Assembly (NCBI GenBank): GCA_947624955.1
Contig: CANQMM010000003.1
Span: 1-54,295 of the forward strand
Length of the DNA stretch: 54,295 nt
Origin: an uncultured Bacilli bacterium
GTDB lineage: Bacteria > Bacillota_I > Bacilli_A > RF39 > UBA660
Reading direction: 5' to 3'
Shown here: piece by piece, positions 38,447 to 47,655 of the stretch
How positions within the stretch are numbered: position 1 is the first letter of the stretch
Layout of the letters: each line of letters begins with the position of its first letter
Notes under the pieces: model-generated
What the model saw: the letters and a program-made list of their open reading frames with translations, nothing else
What the model was told of the DNA's origin: nothing
The model's database searches: none
Made by a program: the position numbers and the translations under genes

Positions 38447-41400
38447 ATGAAAAAAATAGGAAAAAGAGCATTATCTTTATTGTTAGTAATGGCTTTATTA
38501 TTTAACTACTTTACACCTTTATTAGCTGTAGCAGCTGAGGATCTTAGTAACAGCACAACAAATAATGTTGCAATGGATAAGATTGTAAGTAAAGGTAATA
38601 TTGAGGTTGAACTACATTTAGTATTACCAATAAGGAATAGTGAAACAAATGATATTAATTTTGGAATAGCCGATGAAAATGGTAATAAGGCAGCTATCGA
38701 TTTAAATGAGGTTAATAAACCGGCAGATGGATATTACCAGACTAGTATAGATTTGGGTAGTCAAAAAATTACGGCGGCCGTGACCGAAAGAGATAAAGAT
38801 GGGCATTTACTTAGTGGTATTAACAAGAGTGAAAATGTTGTCTATGTAAGTGTTAATCTTTACGAACTTGCTAAAGGAACTTATACATTAGAATTAAGTG
38901 GTAAACATTTTGCAACTTATAGTGTTTCCGTTACTTTAGATGACTATTCAAAGAGAGTAATGATTAGTGATGAAGCAGGTTTATTTACTATTGGGGATGT
39001 TAACCAAGATAAGGTAGTAGATGAGAAGGACTATGCTTTAGTAAGAGATAATCTTGAGACGAATAAAGCAGAGTATGACTTAAATTTAGATGGCGTAGTC
39101 GATATTGCGGATCTAAACTATGTAACAGCAGCGATTACTTCTGCTAAAAAGACCGTAAAAATAGAAAATACTAGTGCGATTATTAATAGTGAAAATATTT
39201 CTTTTGAAGTAGGAAAAGACATACTTGCAGAAGATAGTGATAGCGTTAGTTCTTTATTTACGGATGAAGGGGTTGTTAAACTTCAACAAGTTGGCGAAGA
39301 ACCCGTTGAATTAGGAATTAATTTAAGTGGCGAAGAAGAAACCGCAACAGTAGAAATGAGCGAGGTAAGAATTACGGTGGGCGATAATGCCCCGGTGGGA
39401 ATGAAACTACGTGTCGAAACAGAATCCGGAGAAATAATCGAAAAAGAGGTTGCTAATAATACTAATGTACCGGAAGGAGTTCATCTATTTACGGACGAAG
39501 CTAAAGAAGGAACTATTAGAGTAGACTTAGGTAAACAAGTAGCGGTTAAAAAAGTAACAATTGTTGTTACAGAAACCGGCGAAAATAATTTAGCGGAGAT
39601 TGCGAAAGTAGAATTCTTAAATAATGTTAAAGTACAGACTAAAGAACCGGATAATTTTTATACTCCACAACACATTAAGGTAGATGATTCAGTTAGTGAA
39701 CAATTAACCGTTACTTTTGATAGTGTACCTAATGTTACTGGCTATGAAATTGAAATTACGGGCGGCAAGATGAAAGGAGTTGTTTTCCAAACAACTTATA
39801 CATCATTTACTATTGAAGATTTGGAAAACTATACGGAGTATGCAATTAGAGTACAATCAGTTAATCAAGAATGGCGAAGTGGCTATAGTGAAATAGTTAA
39901 AGCAACGCCACAAGCAACTAGAGTACCACCGGCTCCAGATATGGTAAATACGAAAGCAATTTATGGTGGTATTGAATTTGATTGGAAAGATATGGATGAT
40001 ACTTTAACTTATAATATATATTACCGTTTAGTAGGGGATACTAAATGGACGAAAGTTGAAAATATTCCAACTAATAAGTATACTTTAAAAGGATTAAAAG
40101 GTAATACCGAGTATGAAGCTTATATTACGGGGAATAATCCACTTGGTGAAGGTAGTGCTAGTCAGACTGTTAAAGTTAAGACTTTAGAAGAAGCAGCAGC
40201 TATTGCTCCTAAATATAAAGTAATTAATGAATTTGATAGTGCTTTAGGTAGAACTAACCATATAAATGGCGTTTATTCTTCAAGTGGTACGATGGTTGGT
40301 AGCGAATATGCGATGTATGATGATAACTTTGCGACGTATTGGGAGTTACAAGGATGGCAAAGTGGATCCCATTATTATAATTTGGGTTATCCAATATTCG
40401 AACTTGATAAATCATATAAGATGGATGAATTTGTTATAACTGTTCCGGATAGTTATCCATATAGTTTAAAAGCGGGTTCTTATAATCCGAATGACCACGA
40501 CACATTAGTATATTATTGGAATGATACGGAAACTCGTACAGCTGATAATAAGAAGGTAGCTAATGGGGTATTATCAACAAGAACCGATGAAAATGGGCGT
40601 AAATACTATGTTCTTAAATTGCAAGATCCAATTGAAGCTAATGCAGTACAATTTGGGCTTACAGTTGTTGCTAATAATAATTTAATACAAATAGATGAAG
40701 TTAAATTCTATAATTACGATTCTTTAGTAGATGATGTTGCAGCTTTATTTACCGATGATTTAAGAGTAGAGTTAGCTGAAGGTGTTACTCAAGATACTAT
40801 TGATAAATTAAGAGTTAGAGCTAATACAAAGGATCACGATGAATATTCTCCTTACCGGGATAGTGTATTAAATGATTTAGATTATGCCGAAAAAATCTTA
40901 AAGGATGAAAACTTAAATGATGTAATGATTGTTAATCCAAATATTTCTAATACTTACAATGGTCATTTAAAATTTGCGATGACAATTAACGATTATCAAC
41001 CTTTAGGAATTGTGGCAAGACCGGGTGATACCTTAAATGTCTATGTTGGAAGTACAACCGGTAATGTAAATATCGAACTTGTTTATACTCAATTCTATGC
41101 GGAAGCGGGTTCTTGGAGTAAGACTTATAGTTTACAAAAAGGTCAAAACATTATTACTATCGATGCCATCGGTAGTGCTACTAGCGAACGCGGTGGAAGT
41201 GTCTATGTTAGATATAAATCAGCTCCTAGCGCTACTAATCAAATTAAAGTAAGAGTTAGTGGCGGCGTAAAAATTCCGGTATTGGATGTTTCTACTTTAA
41301 CTAGCGAAGCGGATAAAAAGACAGCAATTAATGAATATGTTAAAGAGTTAAAAGAATATACGGATGCCTTAAGTAGTGTATATACTAATGAAGGTAAGAC

Positions 41401-43597
41401 TTTTGATAAAAAAACGAGTGTCCTTAATTCAACGGAAATCGTTACGGAATATGGCATATTCTCTGTAGCTGCTACAGCAGTTATGGAAGCTTTGGAAGGT
41501 AAATCTAGTGATGCTAGTGAACAAGCTAATGTTTTACTAGAATCAACAGAAGCCTTTGATGAGGTGATGGAATTATTCTATCGACAAAAAGGGTTACAAA
41601 AACAAGCCGAAGATCCGAAAGATGAAATGCCAAAATCAAGAATTAACATTCGTTATATGCGAATGTTCGATGGAGCATTTATGTATGCCGGGGGATATCA
41701 TATTGGTATTGAATATGGTTCTATTCCGGGTTTAGTTCAAGCTCATCGTAATACTGATAGCGAAACGGGATATTTTGGTTGGGGTATTAGCCACGAGATA
41801 GGACATCAAATTAATCAAAAAGATACTGTCTTTGCGGAAGTAACTAATAATATCTATGCTTTACTTGCACAGACAAGTAACGATAGTGATAAATCAAGAT
41901 TAGAATTAAGTAATGTATATGAAAAGATTTATGATAAAGTAACAAGTCATACTATTGGTAGAGCGCAAAATGTCTTTGTTCAACTTGGTATGTATTGGCA
42001 GTTACATTTAGCTTATGATGAAGATAAAACTTTCGATGATGAAAATTCAATATTAGCGAAGATTAATCATATTTCTAGAACATATAACAATGTTAATAAA
42101 TATGGTAGAGATGAACTAACTATTCTATTTGCTAGTATGGCAGCGGGAAAAGATTTAACAGATTTCTTTGAAATTTGGGGATTAAAAGCAAGTCAGACGC
42201 TAAAAGATGAGATTGCTAGTATAGAAATTGATGGTCATAAATTAGAAAAAGAAACTAGAGCAATATATTATCTAAACGATGAAGCAAGAAGATATATTCT
42301 TGGTGGTGGAGAAGGCATTACTAATAAGAACATTCTTAATGCTAGTATTGCTTCTACAAGTAATGAAGATAAACGTGTAGAAATTAGCTTTAGTGTAACT
42401 AGCGAAAAAGATAAGATTCTAGGTTATGAAATTCTTCGTAACGGTGTATCTATTGGTTTTGTCACTGATGGAGGTACTTTTGTAGATAATGTTGGAGCCG
42501 AAAATAATCGCGCTTATACATATACAGTAGTAGCTTATGATTACTTACTTAATAAAACGGATGTGGTAACTTTAGATGAAGTTAAGATAAGTCACGATGG
42601 TAGTGTTAAGAAAGATACATTTACGATTACTTCAAATGTCAAAGAAGCAGGTGAAGTTGTCGATAACGAAGATGAAAAACTAGATTTTGGTAAATTAAAA
42701 GTCAATAATCTAATTGATGGTAATATATTAACAGGATTTAAAGGAGTAGAAAAGATTAGTACTTTAAATCAAACAACTGATAAACCTAGTCTTACTGTTG
42801 ATGACGGCAATGCCTATATTATTATTAATTTGAATAATCCAATGAGTGTTAGTGGTATTAAGTACCGGGCTTTAGTAGAAAATGGTGTTCTTGATACTAA
42901 CACAATTAAGAAATATAAAGTTTATGTAAGTAGTGATGGCAATACTTGGACACTTGCAAGAACGGGGACATTTAATGTAACTGTGGAAAACCCTGAAGAA
43001 ATTATCTACTTTATGGGTCAAGGTACTGATAGTGAAAGTCAATTATGGACTTATAATGATATAGCTTATATTAAGATTGAATCAGATGGTAATAAAGCTG
43101 GTTTATCAGGGTCCGAAATCGATGTAATCGCTCCTCCGGGAGATAATGTTGATTTTAATGAAAATGCCATAGGTAAACTTGCAAAAGATTATTGCTACTT
43201 AACTGAAGGATGTAGTGAGGAAGACTTAATTAAAGCTGGTTCAGTTATTATTCAAGGGACTTATCGTGGTAATCCTTCATTCAATAATGTATTGATTGGT
43301 GATGCTGCTAACGAGAAAAAACCTTATAGTGGTAAAGCATTAATATTTGCAGAACTTAATAGCGATCATTCAGTTTATGATGTAGCGAGCGGTACTTGGT
43401 TATATGTAATGACTCAAGAAGAATATGAAAAGATGAGAAGTGAATCAAGTAGTATTCGTGCTTACTTATATCGAGTTAATGATGCAATTACTTTAGCGGG
43501 TCAAAGACTTACAAGTACTTCAAAAGTAATTAGCGAATTAAAACCTTATTCTGAATTATCAGATATGGAAATTATTAGTGCTAATGCTAGCAACTAG
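38447..43597 (+). CDS. secreted M60 (enhancin/mucinase-like) metallopeptidase with dockerin, FN3 and discoidin modules
   Basis: A 1716-residue exported protein. Signal peptide about 1-29 (LSLLLVMALLFNYFTPLLAV...). A dockerin-like module follows at 183-231 with two calcium loops (Asp184-x-Asn186-x-Asp188...Asp195; Asp211-x-Asn213-x-Asp215...Asp222). Fibronectin III domains lie at about 405-490 and 495-585, and a discoidin/F5-8C domain at about 595-765. The M60 catalytic region (about 830-1290) carries zinc motif HEIGH 1116-1120 plus Glu1131. A further FN3-like and a second discoidin domain follow (about 1310-1570). M60 enzymes cut mucin-type glycoproteins. The start is ATG 38447 after GGAAGGAG; the upstream in-frame TTG would bury that site. 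No sortase motif or membrane anchor is seen, and the next gene may supply the anchor. Confidence 0.85.
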   Translation: MKKIGKRALSLLLVMALLFNYFTPLLAVAAEDLSNSTTNNVAMDKIVSKGNIEVELHLVLPIRNSETNDINFGIADENGNKAAIDLNEVNKPADGYYQTSIDLGSQKITAAVTERDKDGHLLSGINKSENVVYVSVNLYELAKGTYTLELSGKHFATYSVSVTLDDYSKRVMISDEAGLFTIGDVNQDKVVDEKDYALVRDNLETNKAEYDLNLDGVVDIADLNYVTAAITSAKKTVKIENTSAIINSENISFEVGKDILAEDSDSVSSLFTDEGVVKLQQVGEEPVELGINLSGEEETATVEMSEVRITVGDNAPVGMKLRVETESGEIIEKEVANNTNVPEGVHLFTDEAKEGTIRVDLGKQVAVKKVTIVVTETGENNLAEIAKVEFLNNVKVQTKEPDNFYTPQHIKVDDSVSEQLTVTFDSVPNVTGYEIEITGGKMKGVVFQTTYTSFTIEDLENYTEYAIRVQSVNQEWRSGYSEIVKATPQATRVPPAPDMVNTKAIYGGIEFDWKDMDDTLTYNIYYRLVGDTKWTKVENIPTNKYTLKGLKGNTEYEAYITGNNPLGEGSASQTVKVKTLEEAAAIAPKYKVINEFDSALGRTNHINGVYSSSGTMVGSEYAMYDDNFATYWELQGWQSGSHYYNLGYPIFELDKSYKMDEFVITVPDSYPYSLKAGSYNPNDHDTLVYYWNDTETRTADNKKVANGVLSTRTDENGRKYYVLKLQDPIEANAVQFGLTVVANNNLIQIDEVKFYNYDSLVDDVAALFTDDLRVELAEGVTQDTIDKLRVRANTKDHDEYSPYRDSVLNDLDYAEKILKDENLNDVMIVNPNISNTYNGHLKFAMTINDYQPLGIVARPGDTLNVYVGSTTGNVNIELVYTQFYAEAGSWSKTYSLQKGQNIITIDAIGSATSERGGSVYVRYKSAPSATNQIKVRVSGGVKIPVLDVSTLTSEADKKTAINEYVKELKEYTDALSSVYTNEGKTFDKKTSVLNSTEIVTEYGIFSVAATAVMEALEGKSSDASEQANVLLESTEAFDEVMELFYRQKGLQKQAEDPKDEMPKSRINIRYMRMFDGAFMYAGGYHIGIEYGSIPGLVQAHRNTDSETGYFGWGISHEIGHQINQKDTVFAEVTNNIYALLAQTSNDSDKSRLELSNVYEKIYDKVTSHTIGRAQNVFVQLGMYWQLHLAYDEDKTFDDENSILAKINHISRTYNNVNKYGRDELTILFASMAAGKDLTDFFEIWGLKASQTLKDEIASIEIDGHKLEKETRAIYYLNDEARRYILGGGEGITNKNILNASIASTSNEDKRVEISFSVTSEKDKILGYEILRNGVSIGFVTDGGTFVDNVGAENNRAYTYTVVAYDYLLNKTDVVTLDEVKISHDGSVKKDTFTITSNVKEAGEVVDNEDEKLDFGKLKVNNLIDGNILTGFKGVEKISTLNQTTDKPSLTVDDGNAYIIINLNNPMSVSGIKYRALVENGVLDTNTIKKYKVYVSSDGNTWTLARTGTFNVTVENPEEIIYFMGQGTDSESQLWTYNDIAYIKIESDGNKAGLSGSEIDVIAPPGDNVDFNENAIGKLAKDYCYLTEGCSEEDLIKAGSVIIQGTYRGNPSFNNVLIGDAANEKKPYSGKALIFAELNSDHSVYDVASGTWLYVMTQEEYEKMRSESSSIRAYLYRVNDAITLAGQRLTSTSKVISELKPYSELSDMEIISANASN

Positions 43598-43612
43598 GAA
43601 GGAGAAAGGAAT

Positions 43613-44503
43613 ATGAAGAAAAAATTATTACTTGTTATTACTCTATTAACTAGCATATTCTTTTTCTCTTTTTCTGCGCAAGCGCTAACTAAAATTAATT
43701 TTCAAGAGAAAAGTAATGGACATATAGATACTACTTTGCATTTTGAAGAAGGCTTTGTTGGTGGAATTGATATTACTTTTAACATTACAGGAAATGTCAA
43801 AGTTAAGGAATTCAGTTTTTCTGATAAAATAACGAGCGGCAATTACAATAAAGAGTATGAATATGATCAAAAGAATAATAGTTTAGTAGTAAGAGTGACA
43901 ACTGGTGGTATTGGAGCTAGTCATAATTTACTTAATGATAAAAAAGAATTAGTTCTTGGAACGATTGTTTTGGAATCTTCCGAAAAAGAAGATGTTACTT
44001 ATAAACTTTCTGAAAAAGAATTTAAGATTGTTGGTAATTATTGGGAACCCCAAGTTATTGCCCAAGAAAATATTACGTTAGGGGATAATACAGAGTTTGT
44101 ATTTAAAGCCGAAGTAATTAATGAGCCGGAAGAAGATAAACCTGGTGATGAAGATAATAAAGATACCGATGGAGATAATCCTCAAGATAATACTGATAAT
44201 GAGGACGAGAATAAACCAAGCGACTCTACCGAGGTAGATCCTAGTGATTCTGACGACAAACAAGGTGATGATAAGAATGAAGATGACAAAGACAATACGG
44301 ATAAAAATGATCAAGTAGATAAGGAAGAGCAAGAAGACAAAGAAGATCAAGAAAATAATTCAAAAGAAGAAGCAGAAGATAATAAAGTAGAAGAAGAAAA
44401 TAATACGATTACTTGGATTATTTTAGGGATTGCGGGAGTTGTATTTATTGCTTGCGTTGTTTGGTTTGGGTTAGTAAATAGAAAAAAGAGACTAGGAAAT
44501 TAA
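43613..44503 (+). CDS. membrane-anchored surface protein, possible cohesin-like ectodomain
   Basis: The 296-residue protein has a signal peptide (LLLVITLLTSIFFFSFSAQA), a beta-rich domain of about 140 residues (GGIDITFNITGNVKVKEFSF; ELVLGTIVLESSEKEDVTYK), a strongly acidic Asp/Glu/Asn/Lys linker (about 167-262), a membrane span (IILGIAGVVFIACVVWFGLV) and a basic tail (NRKKRLGN). The ectodomain's pattern and length suit the cohesin/carbohydrate-binding jelly-roll group, but this is only a likeness seen by eye. It follows the dockerin-bearing protease by 15 bases with GGAAGGAG, so both come from one operon. The acidic linker is a plausible wall-spanning spacer. Confidence 0.65.
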   Translation: MKKKLLLVITLLTSIFFFSFSAQALTKINFQEKSNGHIDTTLHFEEGFVGGIDITFNITGNVKVKEFSFSDKITSGNYNKEYEYDQKNNSLVVRVTTGGIGASHNLLNDKKELVLGTIVLESSEKEDVTYKLSEKEFKIVGNYWEPQVIAQENITLGDNTEFVFKAEVINEPEEDKPGDEDNKDTDGDNPQDNTDNEDENKPSDSTEVDPSDSDDKQGDDKNEDDKDNTDKNDQVDKEEQEDKEDQENNSKEEAEDNKVEEENNTITWIILGIAGVVFIACVVWFGLVNRKKRLGN

Positions 44504-44521
44504 TCTAGTTTATAAAACTCT

Positions 44522-44546
44522 AAAGGATGATGAGAGTCATCCTTTT
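44522..44546 (+). terminator. terminator after the surface-anchor gene
   Basis: AAAGGATGA (44522-44530), loop TGAGAG, TCATCCTTT (44537-44545), with a short T tail. Confidence 0.65.
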
Positions 44547-44567
44547 ATGATGGAGGGAAATAAAATA

Positions 44568-44596
44568 TTGCGGGATATGGGAGAATAAACTATAAT
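44568..44596 (+). promoter_or_regulatory. promoter of the DUF262 gene
   Basis: TTGCGG (44568-44573), 17 bases and a perfect TATAAT (44591-44596). Confidence 0.6.
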
Positions 44597-44636
44597 TAAG
44601 AAGGAATAAAATGTAGTAAAGGAGCAAAGATAAGAA

Positions 44637-46532
44637 ATGGCTAAACAAATAGATCCTCACTTAAGTAATATTGGAAGTTATTTAGAACTAGAAAGAGATG
44701 CTAAATTTATAATTCCGGAATATCAAAGAAAGTATGCTTGGGAAATAGCAAACTGTGATAAATTATGGTCTGATATTACAGATTTTATTGAAAACGATAA
44801 TAGAGATCCGTATTTTTTTGGAACGATAATAATTAACTGTACTAATGATGATAAAGAACTAAGTTTAATAGATGGACAGCAACGAACAACAACTTTTATG
44901 CTTTTATTAAAAGCTTTATTAATTAAAATTAATGATACTTTAAAGCTGATGGTTGATGATGCGGAATCAGAACAACTTAGGAGAGCTCTAAGAGAAAGAC
45001 GAAGAACTCTAATGAAGATCTTATATAAAGCGGATGCGGAAGAAATTGCTGATGAACCAAATGATGTAAGCGACGCGAAAATATATAATTCTTTTGGTAA
45101 TTTAGTTAATCAATCTAATCAAGAGATATATAAAGATGAATTAACTAATATTATGCGAGCTTTAAATTATGAGGAAGCTGAGCAATCAGCAGTTAAAATA
45201 CCATATAAGCAGAAAGATAATCGCTATACTAATTTCTTTAGAAATTTTAAACATTTCTATTTTAAAGATGAATTAAATAAAATAGATTTTTTAAATAAAT
45301 TTACAAAAACATTTTTAGATGAGTGTCAGGTAATAGAAATAAAAAGTTGGAAAGTTGAACAAGCCATAACGATGTTTAATTCTTTGAACTCTGATGGCAT
45401 GCCATTAACGGATTCAGATATTATATATTCGAAGATGTTTGCAGCTGCCAAAGAGGAAGAAAGAAAATCATTAGGAGAAAAATGGCGTTATTTAGTTGAT
45501 ATTACTAGTAAATTAGAAAGTAGCAAAATAGTTAGTATTAGTGCATTATTAAATCAAAAGATGTACTTATATCGAAGTATTAATGGGGAAACAAGAAATG
45601 CCAGTGGTAATATTGATGTTACTACTCCAGGATTAAGAAGATATTATACAGATATTAATCCGACGTTAATTAAAAAACCATTAGAGTTTTGTGATGAATT
45701 AATTATTTTAACGGAAATTTGGAATATTGTAAAAGATAATAATGCTGTAAAAGTTTTGTTAAATTTTAATGATAACTCTAAATTATTTTTGGCCAGTTTC
45801 TTTCATCGGTATGATAGTTATTTTTCATTCGATGAAATGGGGAAGGTAAAAATAGAGGAAGATAATAAAGCAACTCTAATTAGAAATATTGAAAAAGTTG
45901 CTGAAATGATGTTGAGATTGTTTACGATACTAGCTTTAGTCGATGCTGGTTACTCTAGTTCAAACTTTAAAACTTTCTTATTTTCTGAAGAAATAAAACT
46001 AGCTGATGCCAATATTTCTTTGGAAGAAATTAGAGAAGATTTTAATACACATATTAATAAACAGTGGACAAAAGAAGAGATAAGAAGTAAACTGTATGAT
46101 TATGAAAAAAATGATATGGTTTATTTGAATGAGTATTTATATGCTAAAAATAATAATAAGCCTTTGGTAATATCGGCTGACATAGATATTGAACATATTA
46201 TGCCGCAAAGTGGAAAGAATATTAGAACTATTCAAAGTGATGCTAATATAGCTGATGATGAGATGTTTGCTGAGTATATAAATAAACTAGGTAATAAAAT
46301 TTTATTGGAATATAATATTAATCGTTCTATTAGCAATGAATGGTTTAGAACGAAAGTATCAACGAAGATTTCTGATAAGACAGGGTACATAAATAGTGGA
46401 TATCCTTTAGCCCAACATTTAGTAGAATTATATAGTGGAAGTGTAAAGCCTTATTGGACTAAAGTTGATATAGAGAATGCTACTAATGAAGCTGCTGATA
46501 GAATTGTCGAGTTTATTTTTAGTAATGATTAA
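44637..46532 (+). CDS. DUF262/DUF1524 protein (GmrSD-like, putative DNA defence nuclease)
   Basis: The 631-residue protein has an N-terminal DUF262 ParB-like nucleotidase domain (IIPEYQRKYAWEIANCDKLW; LSLIDGQQRTTTFMLL) and a C-terminal DUF1524 HNH-type nuclease with IDIEHIMPQS (His520). This two-domain layout is that of type IV restriction enzymes GmrSD and several phage-defence proteins that attack modified DNA in an NTP-dependent way. It starts behind AAAGGAGC, has its own promoter and terminator, and opens the accessory part of the window. The specific target is unknown. Confidence 0.82.
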   Translation: MAKQIDPHLSNIGSYLELERDAKFIIPEYQRKYAWEIANCDKLWSDITDFIENDNRDPYFFGTIIINCTNDDKELSLIDGQQRTTTFMLLLKALLIKINDTLKLMVDDAESEQLRRALRERRRTLMKILYKADAEEIADEPNDVSDAKIYNSFGNLVNQSNQEIYKDELTNIMRALNYEEAEQSAVKIPYKQKDNRYTNFFRNFKHFYFKDELNKIDFLNKFTKTFLDECQVIEIKSWKVEQAITMFNSLNSDGMPLTDSDIIYSKMFAAAKEEERKSLGEKWRYLVDITSKLESSKIVSISALLNQKMYLYRSINGETRNASGNIDVTTPGLRRYYTDINPTLIKKPLEFCDELIILTEIWNIVKDNNAVKVLLNFNDNSKLFLASFFHRYDSYFSFDEMGKVKIEEDNKATLIRNIEKVAEMMLRLFTILALVDAGYSSSNFKTFLFSEEIKLADANISLEEIREDFNTHINKQWTKEEIRSKLYDYEKNDMVYLNEYLYAKNNNKPLVISADIDIEHIMPQSGKNIRTIQSDANIADDEMFAEYINKLGNKILLEYNINRSISNEWFRTKVSTKISDKTGYINSGYPLAQHLVELYSGSVKPYWTKVDIENATNEAADRIVEFIFSND

Positions 46533-46543
46533 GAATGATAAAC

Positions 46544-46579
46544 AAATTTTGGTTTAATTAGTTAAGGCCAAAATTTTTT
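46544..46579 (+). terminator. terminator after the DUF262 gene
   Basis: AAATTTTGG (46544-46552) pairs with CCAAAATTT (46568-46576) across a 15-base loop, within a T-run to 46579. Confidence 0.65.
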
Positions 46580-46637
46580 CTTTTGAAGAGTTAATAATGT
46601 TATAATATGTATAGAGATTGACTTAGGGGATGATTAA

Positions 46638-47090
46638 ATGGCAAAGAAGAATGATGATGTAGTAAATTCACTAGCTAAATTATTAACTATTATAATTATG
46701 GCGGGTTTATGGCTTTTTAAAGAAGTTATTGAAGGAATTATTTTAATAATAAAAGATATAGTAACTTTTCTTGGATTTATTATTAAATTACTTTTTAATA
46801 AAATAAAAGGTTTAAATAAGAAAGGAGAAAGTAAAATGGAAAAATCTAATTGGGGAGAAAGTAATGATGAAGGTATTAAAGCACCGGATGTGGTAGCGGG
46901 TTTAGTTTTAGGAGGACTAGCTAGTCATAATAAATCTGATATAGATGACGAATTAGAAGAGGAAATGGATAATTACGATTTGGAAGATTGGCAAAAAGAT
47001 TTAGTTAGAGATGGTGATTATGACTCTTGGGACTTTGAAGAAGATGGTGAACTTGAGGAAGATGATTACTATTCGGAAGATGAATTTTAG
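46638..47090 (+). CDS. hypothetical membrane protein with acidic tail
   Basis: No family recognised. The 150 residues begin with a basic start and two close hydrophobic helices (LLTIIIMAGLWLFKEVIEGI and IILIIKDIVTFLGFIIKLLF), then a Lys-rich joint, a small Gly/Ala patch (VVAGLVLGGLASH) and a strongly acidic C-terminus (about 105-150). The charge split suggests a cytoplasmic acidic domain bound to the membrane. It has an extended -10 (TGTTATAAT near 46601-46609) and AGGGGATGA ribosome binding site. The GNAT gene follows by 21 bases. Confidence 0.65.
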   Translation: MAKKNDDVVNSLAKLLTIIIMAGLWLFKEVIEGIILIIKDIVTFLGFIIKLLFNKIKGLNKKGESKMEKSNWGESNDEGIKAPDVVAGLVLGGLASHNKSDIDDELEEEMDNYDLEDWQKDLVRDGDYDSWDFEEDGELEEDDYYSEDEF

Positions 47091-47111
47091 AATATATGAA
47101 GAGATAGGAAA

Positions 47112-47561
47112 ATGAAAAAAGGTTTTGTAATAAAAGAAGTTAGTGTTGAAGAAGCTTTAAAGGTGTTTCCAAAAATAAAGGAATGGGATAGACCGGAAGC
47201 GGGGAAAGTTTCTTATTGCTTAGAAAGAATTGGAGATAAAAGATATATTGCATTAGCAGCTTATAATGAAGAGGCAGAAAACATTGGCTATTTGATTGGC
47301 TATGAGCGAGATCAGGCATTTTATTGTTGGTTTGCCGCTGTAGAAGATGGATATCGGAGAATGGGTATACTTACGAAGATGATGGAAAAGTTTATTGATT
47401 ATGCAAGAAGTCTTGGATATGATAAGGTGACATTAAAGACGGTGAATAATAAAAGAGAAATGTTGAGTTACTTAGTCAAGAATGGTTGGAATTTTATGCA
47501 AGTATTTCCTAAAGATAAGCCAATATTAAATGAAATTTGGGTTGAGAAGAGAATTGATTAA
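47112..47561 (+). CDS. GNAT-family N-acetyltransferase
   Basis: A 149-residue single-domain GNAT. The acetyl-CoA-binding segment is EDGYRRMGILTKMMEKFIDY (R-x-x-G-x-L type), followed by the typical YARSLGYDKVTLKTVNNKRE and a C-terminal LVKNGWNFM. The substrate cannot be inferred. It is probably co-transcribed with the preceding membrane protein. Confidence 0.8.
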   Translation: MKKGFVIKEVSVEEALKVFPKIKEWDRPEAGKVSYCLERIGDKRYIALAAYNEEAENIGYLIGYERDQAFYCWFAAVEDGYRRMGILTKMMEKFIDYARSLGYDKVTLKTVNNKREMLSYLVKNGWNFMQVFPKDKPILNEIWVEKRID

Positions 47562-47655
47562 GATAAGTTCCTTTTTGAAATATAGTTGTTATAAATTGTG
47601 AGAATTTTAGAACTAATTATTATTATGTTGTTAATAAAGTAGTGTGGTGAAATAA

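Noticed and set aside
44078-44350. Long hydrophobic minus-strand ORF
   Set aside because: It is the antisense of the acidic Glu/Asp/Lys linker of the surface-anchor gene, which reads as Ile/Val/Phe in reverse; no ribosome binding site.
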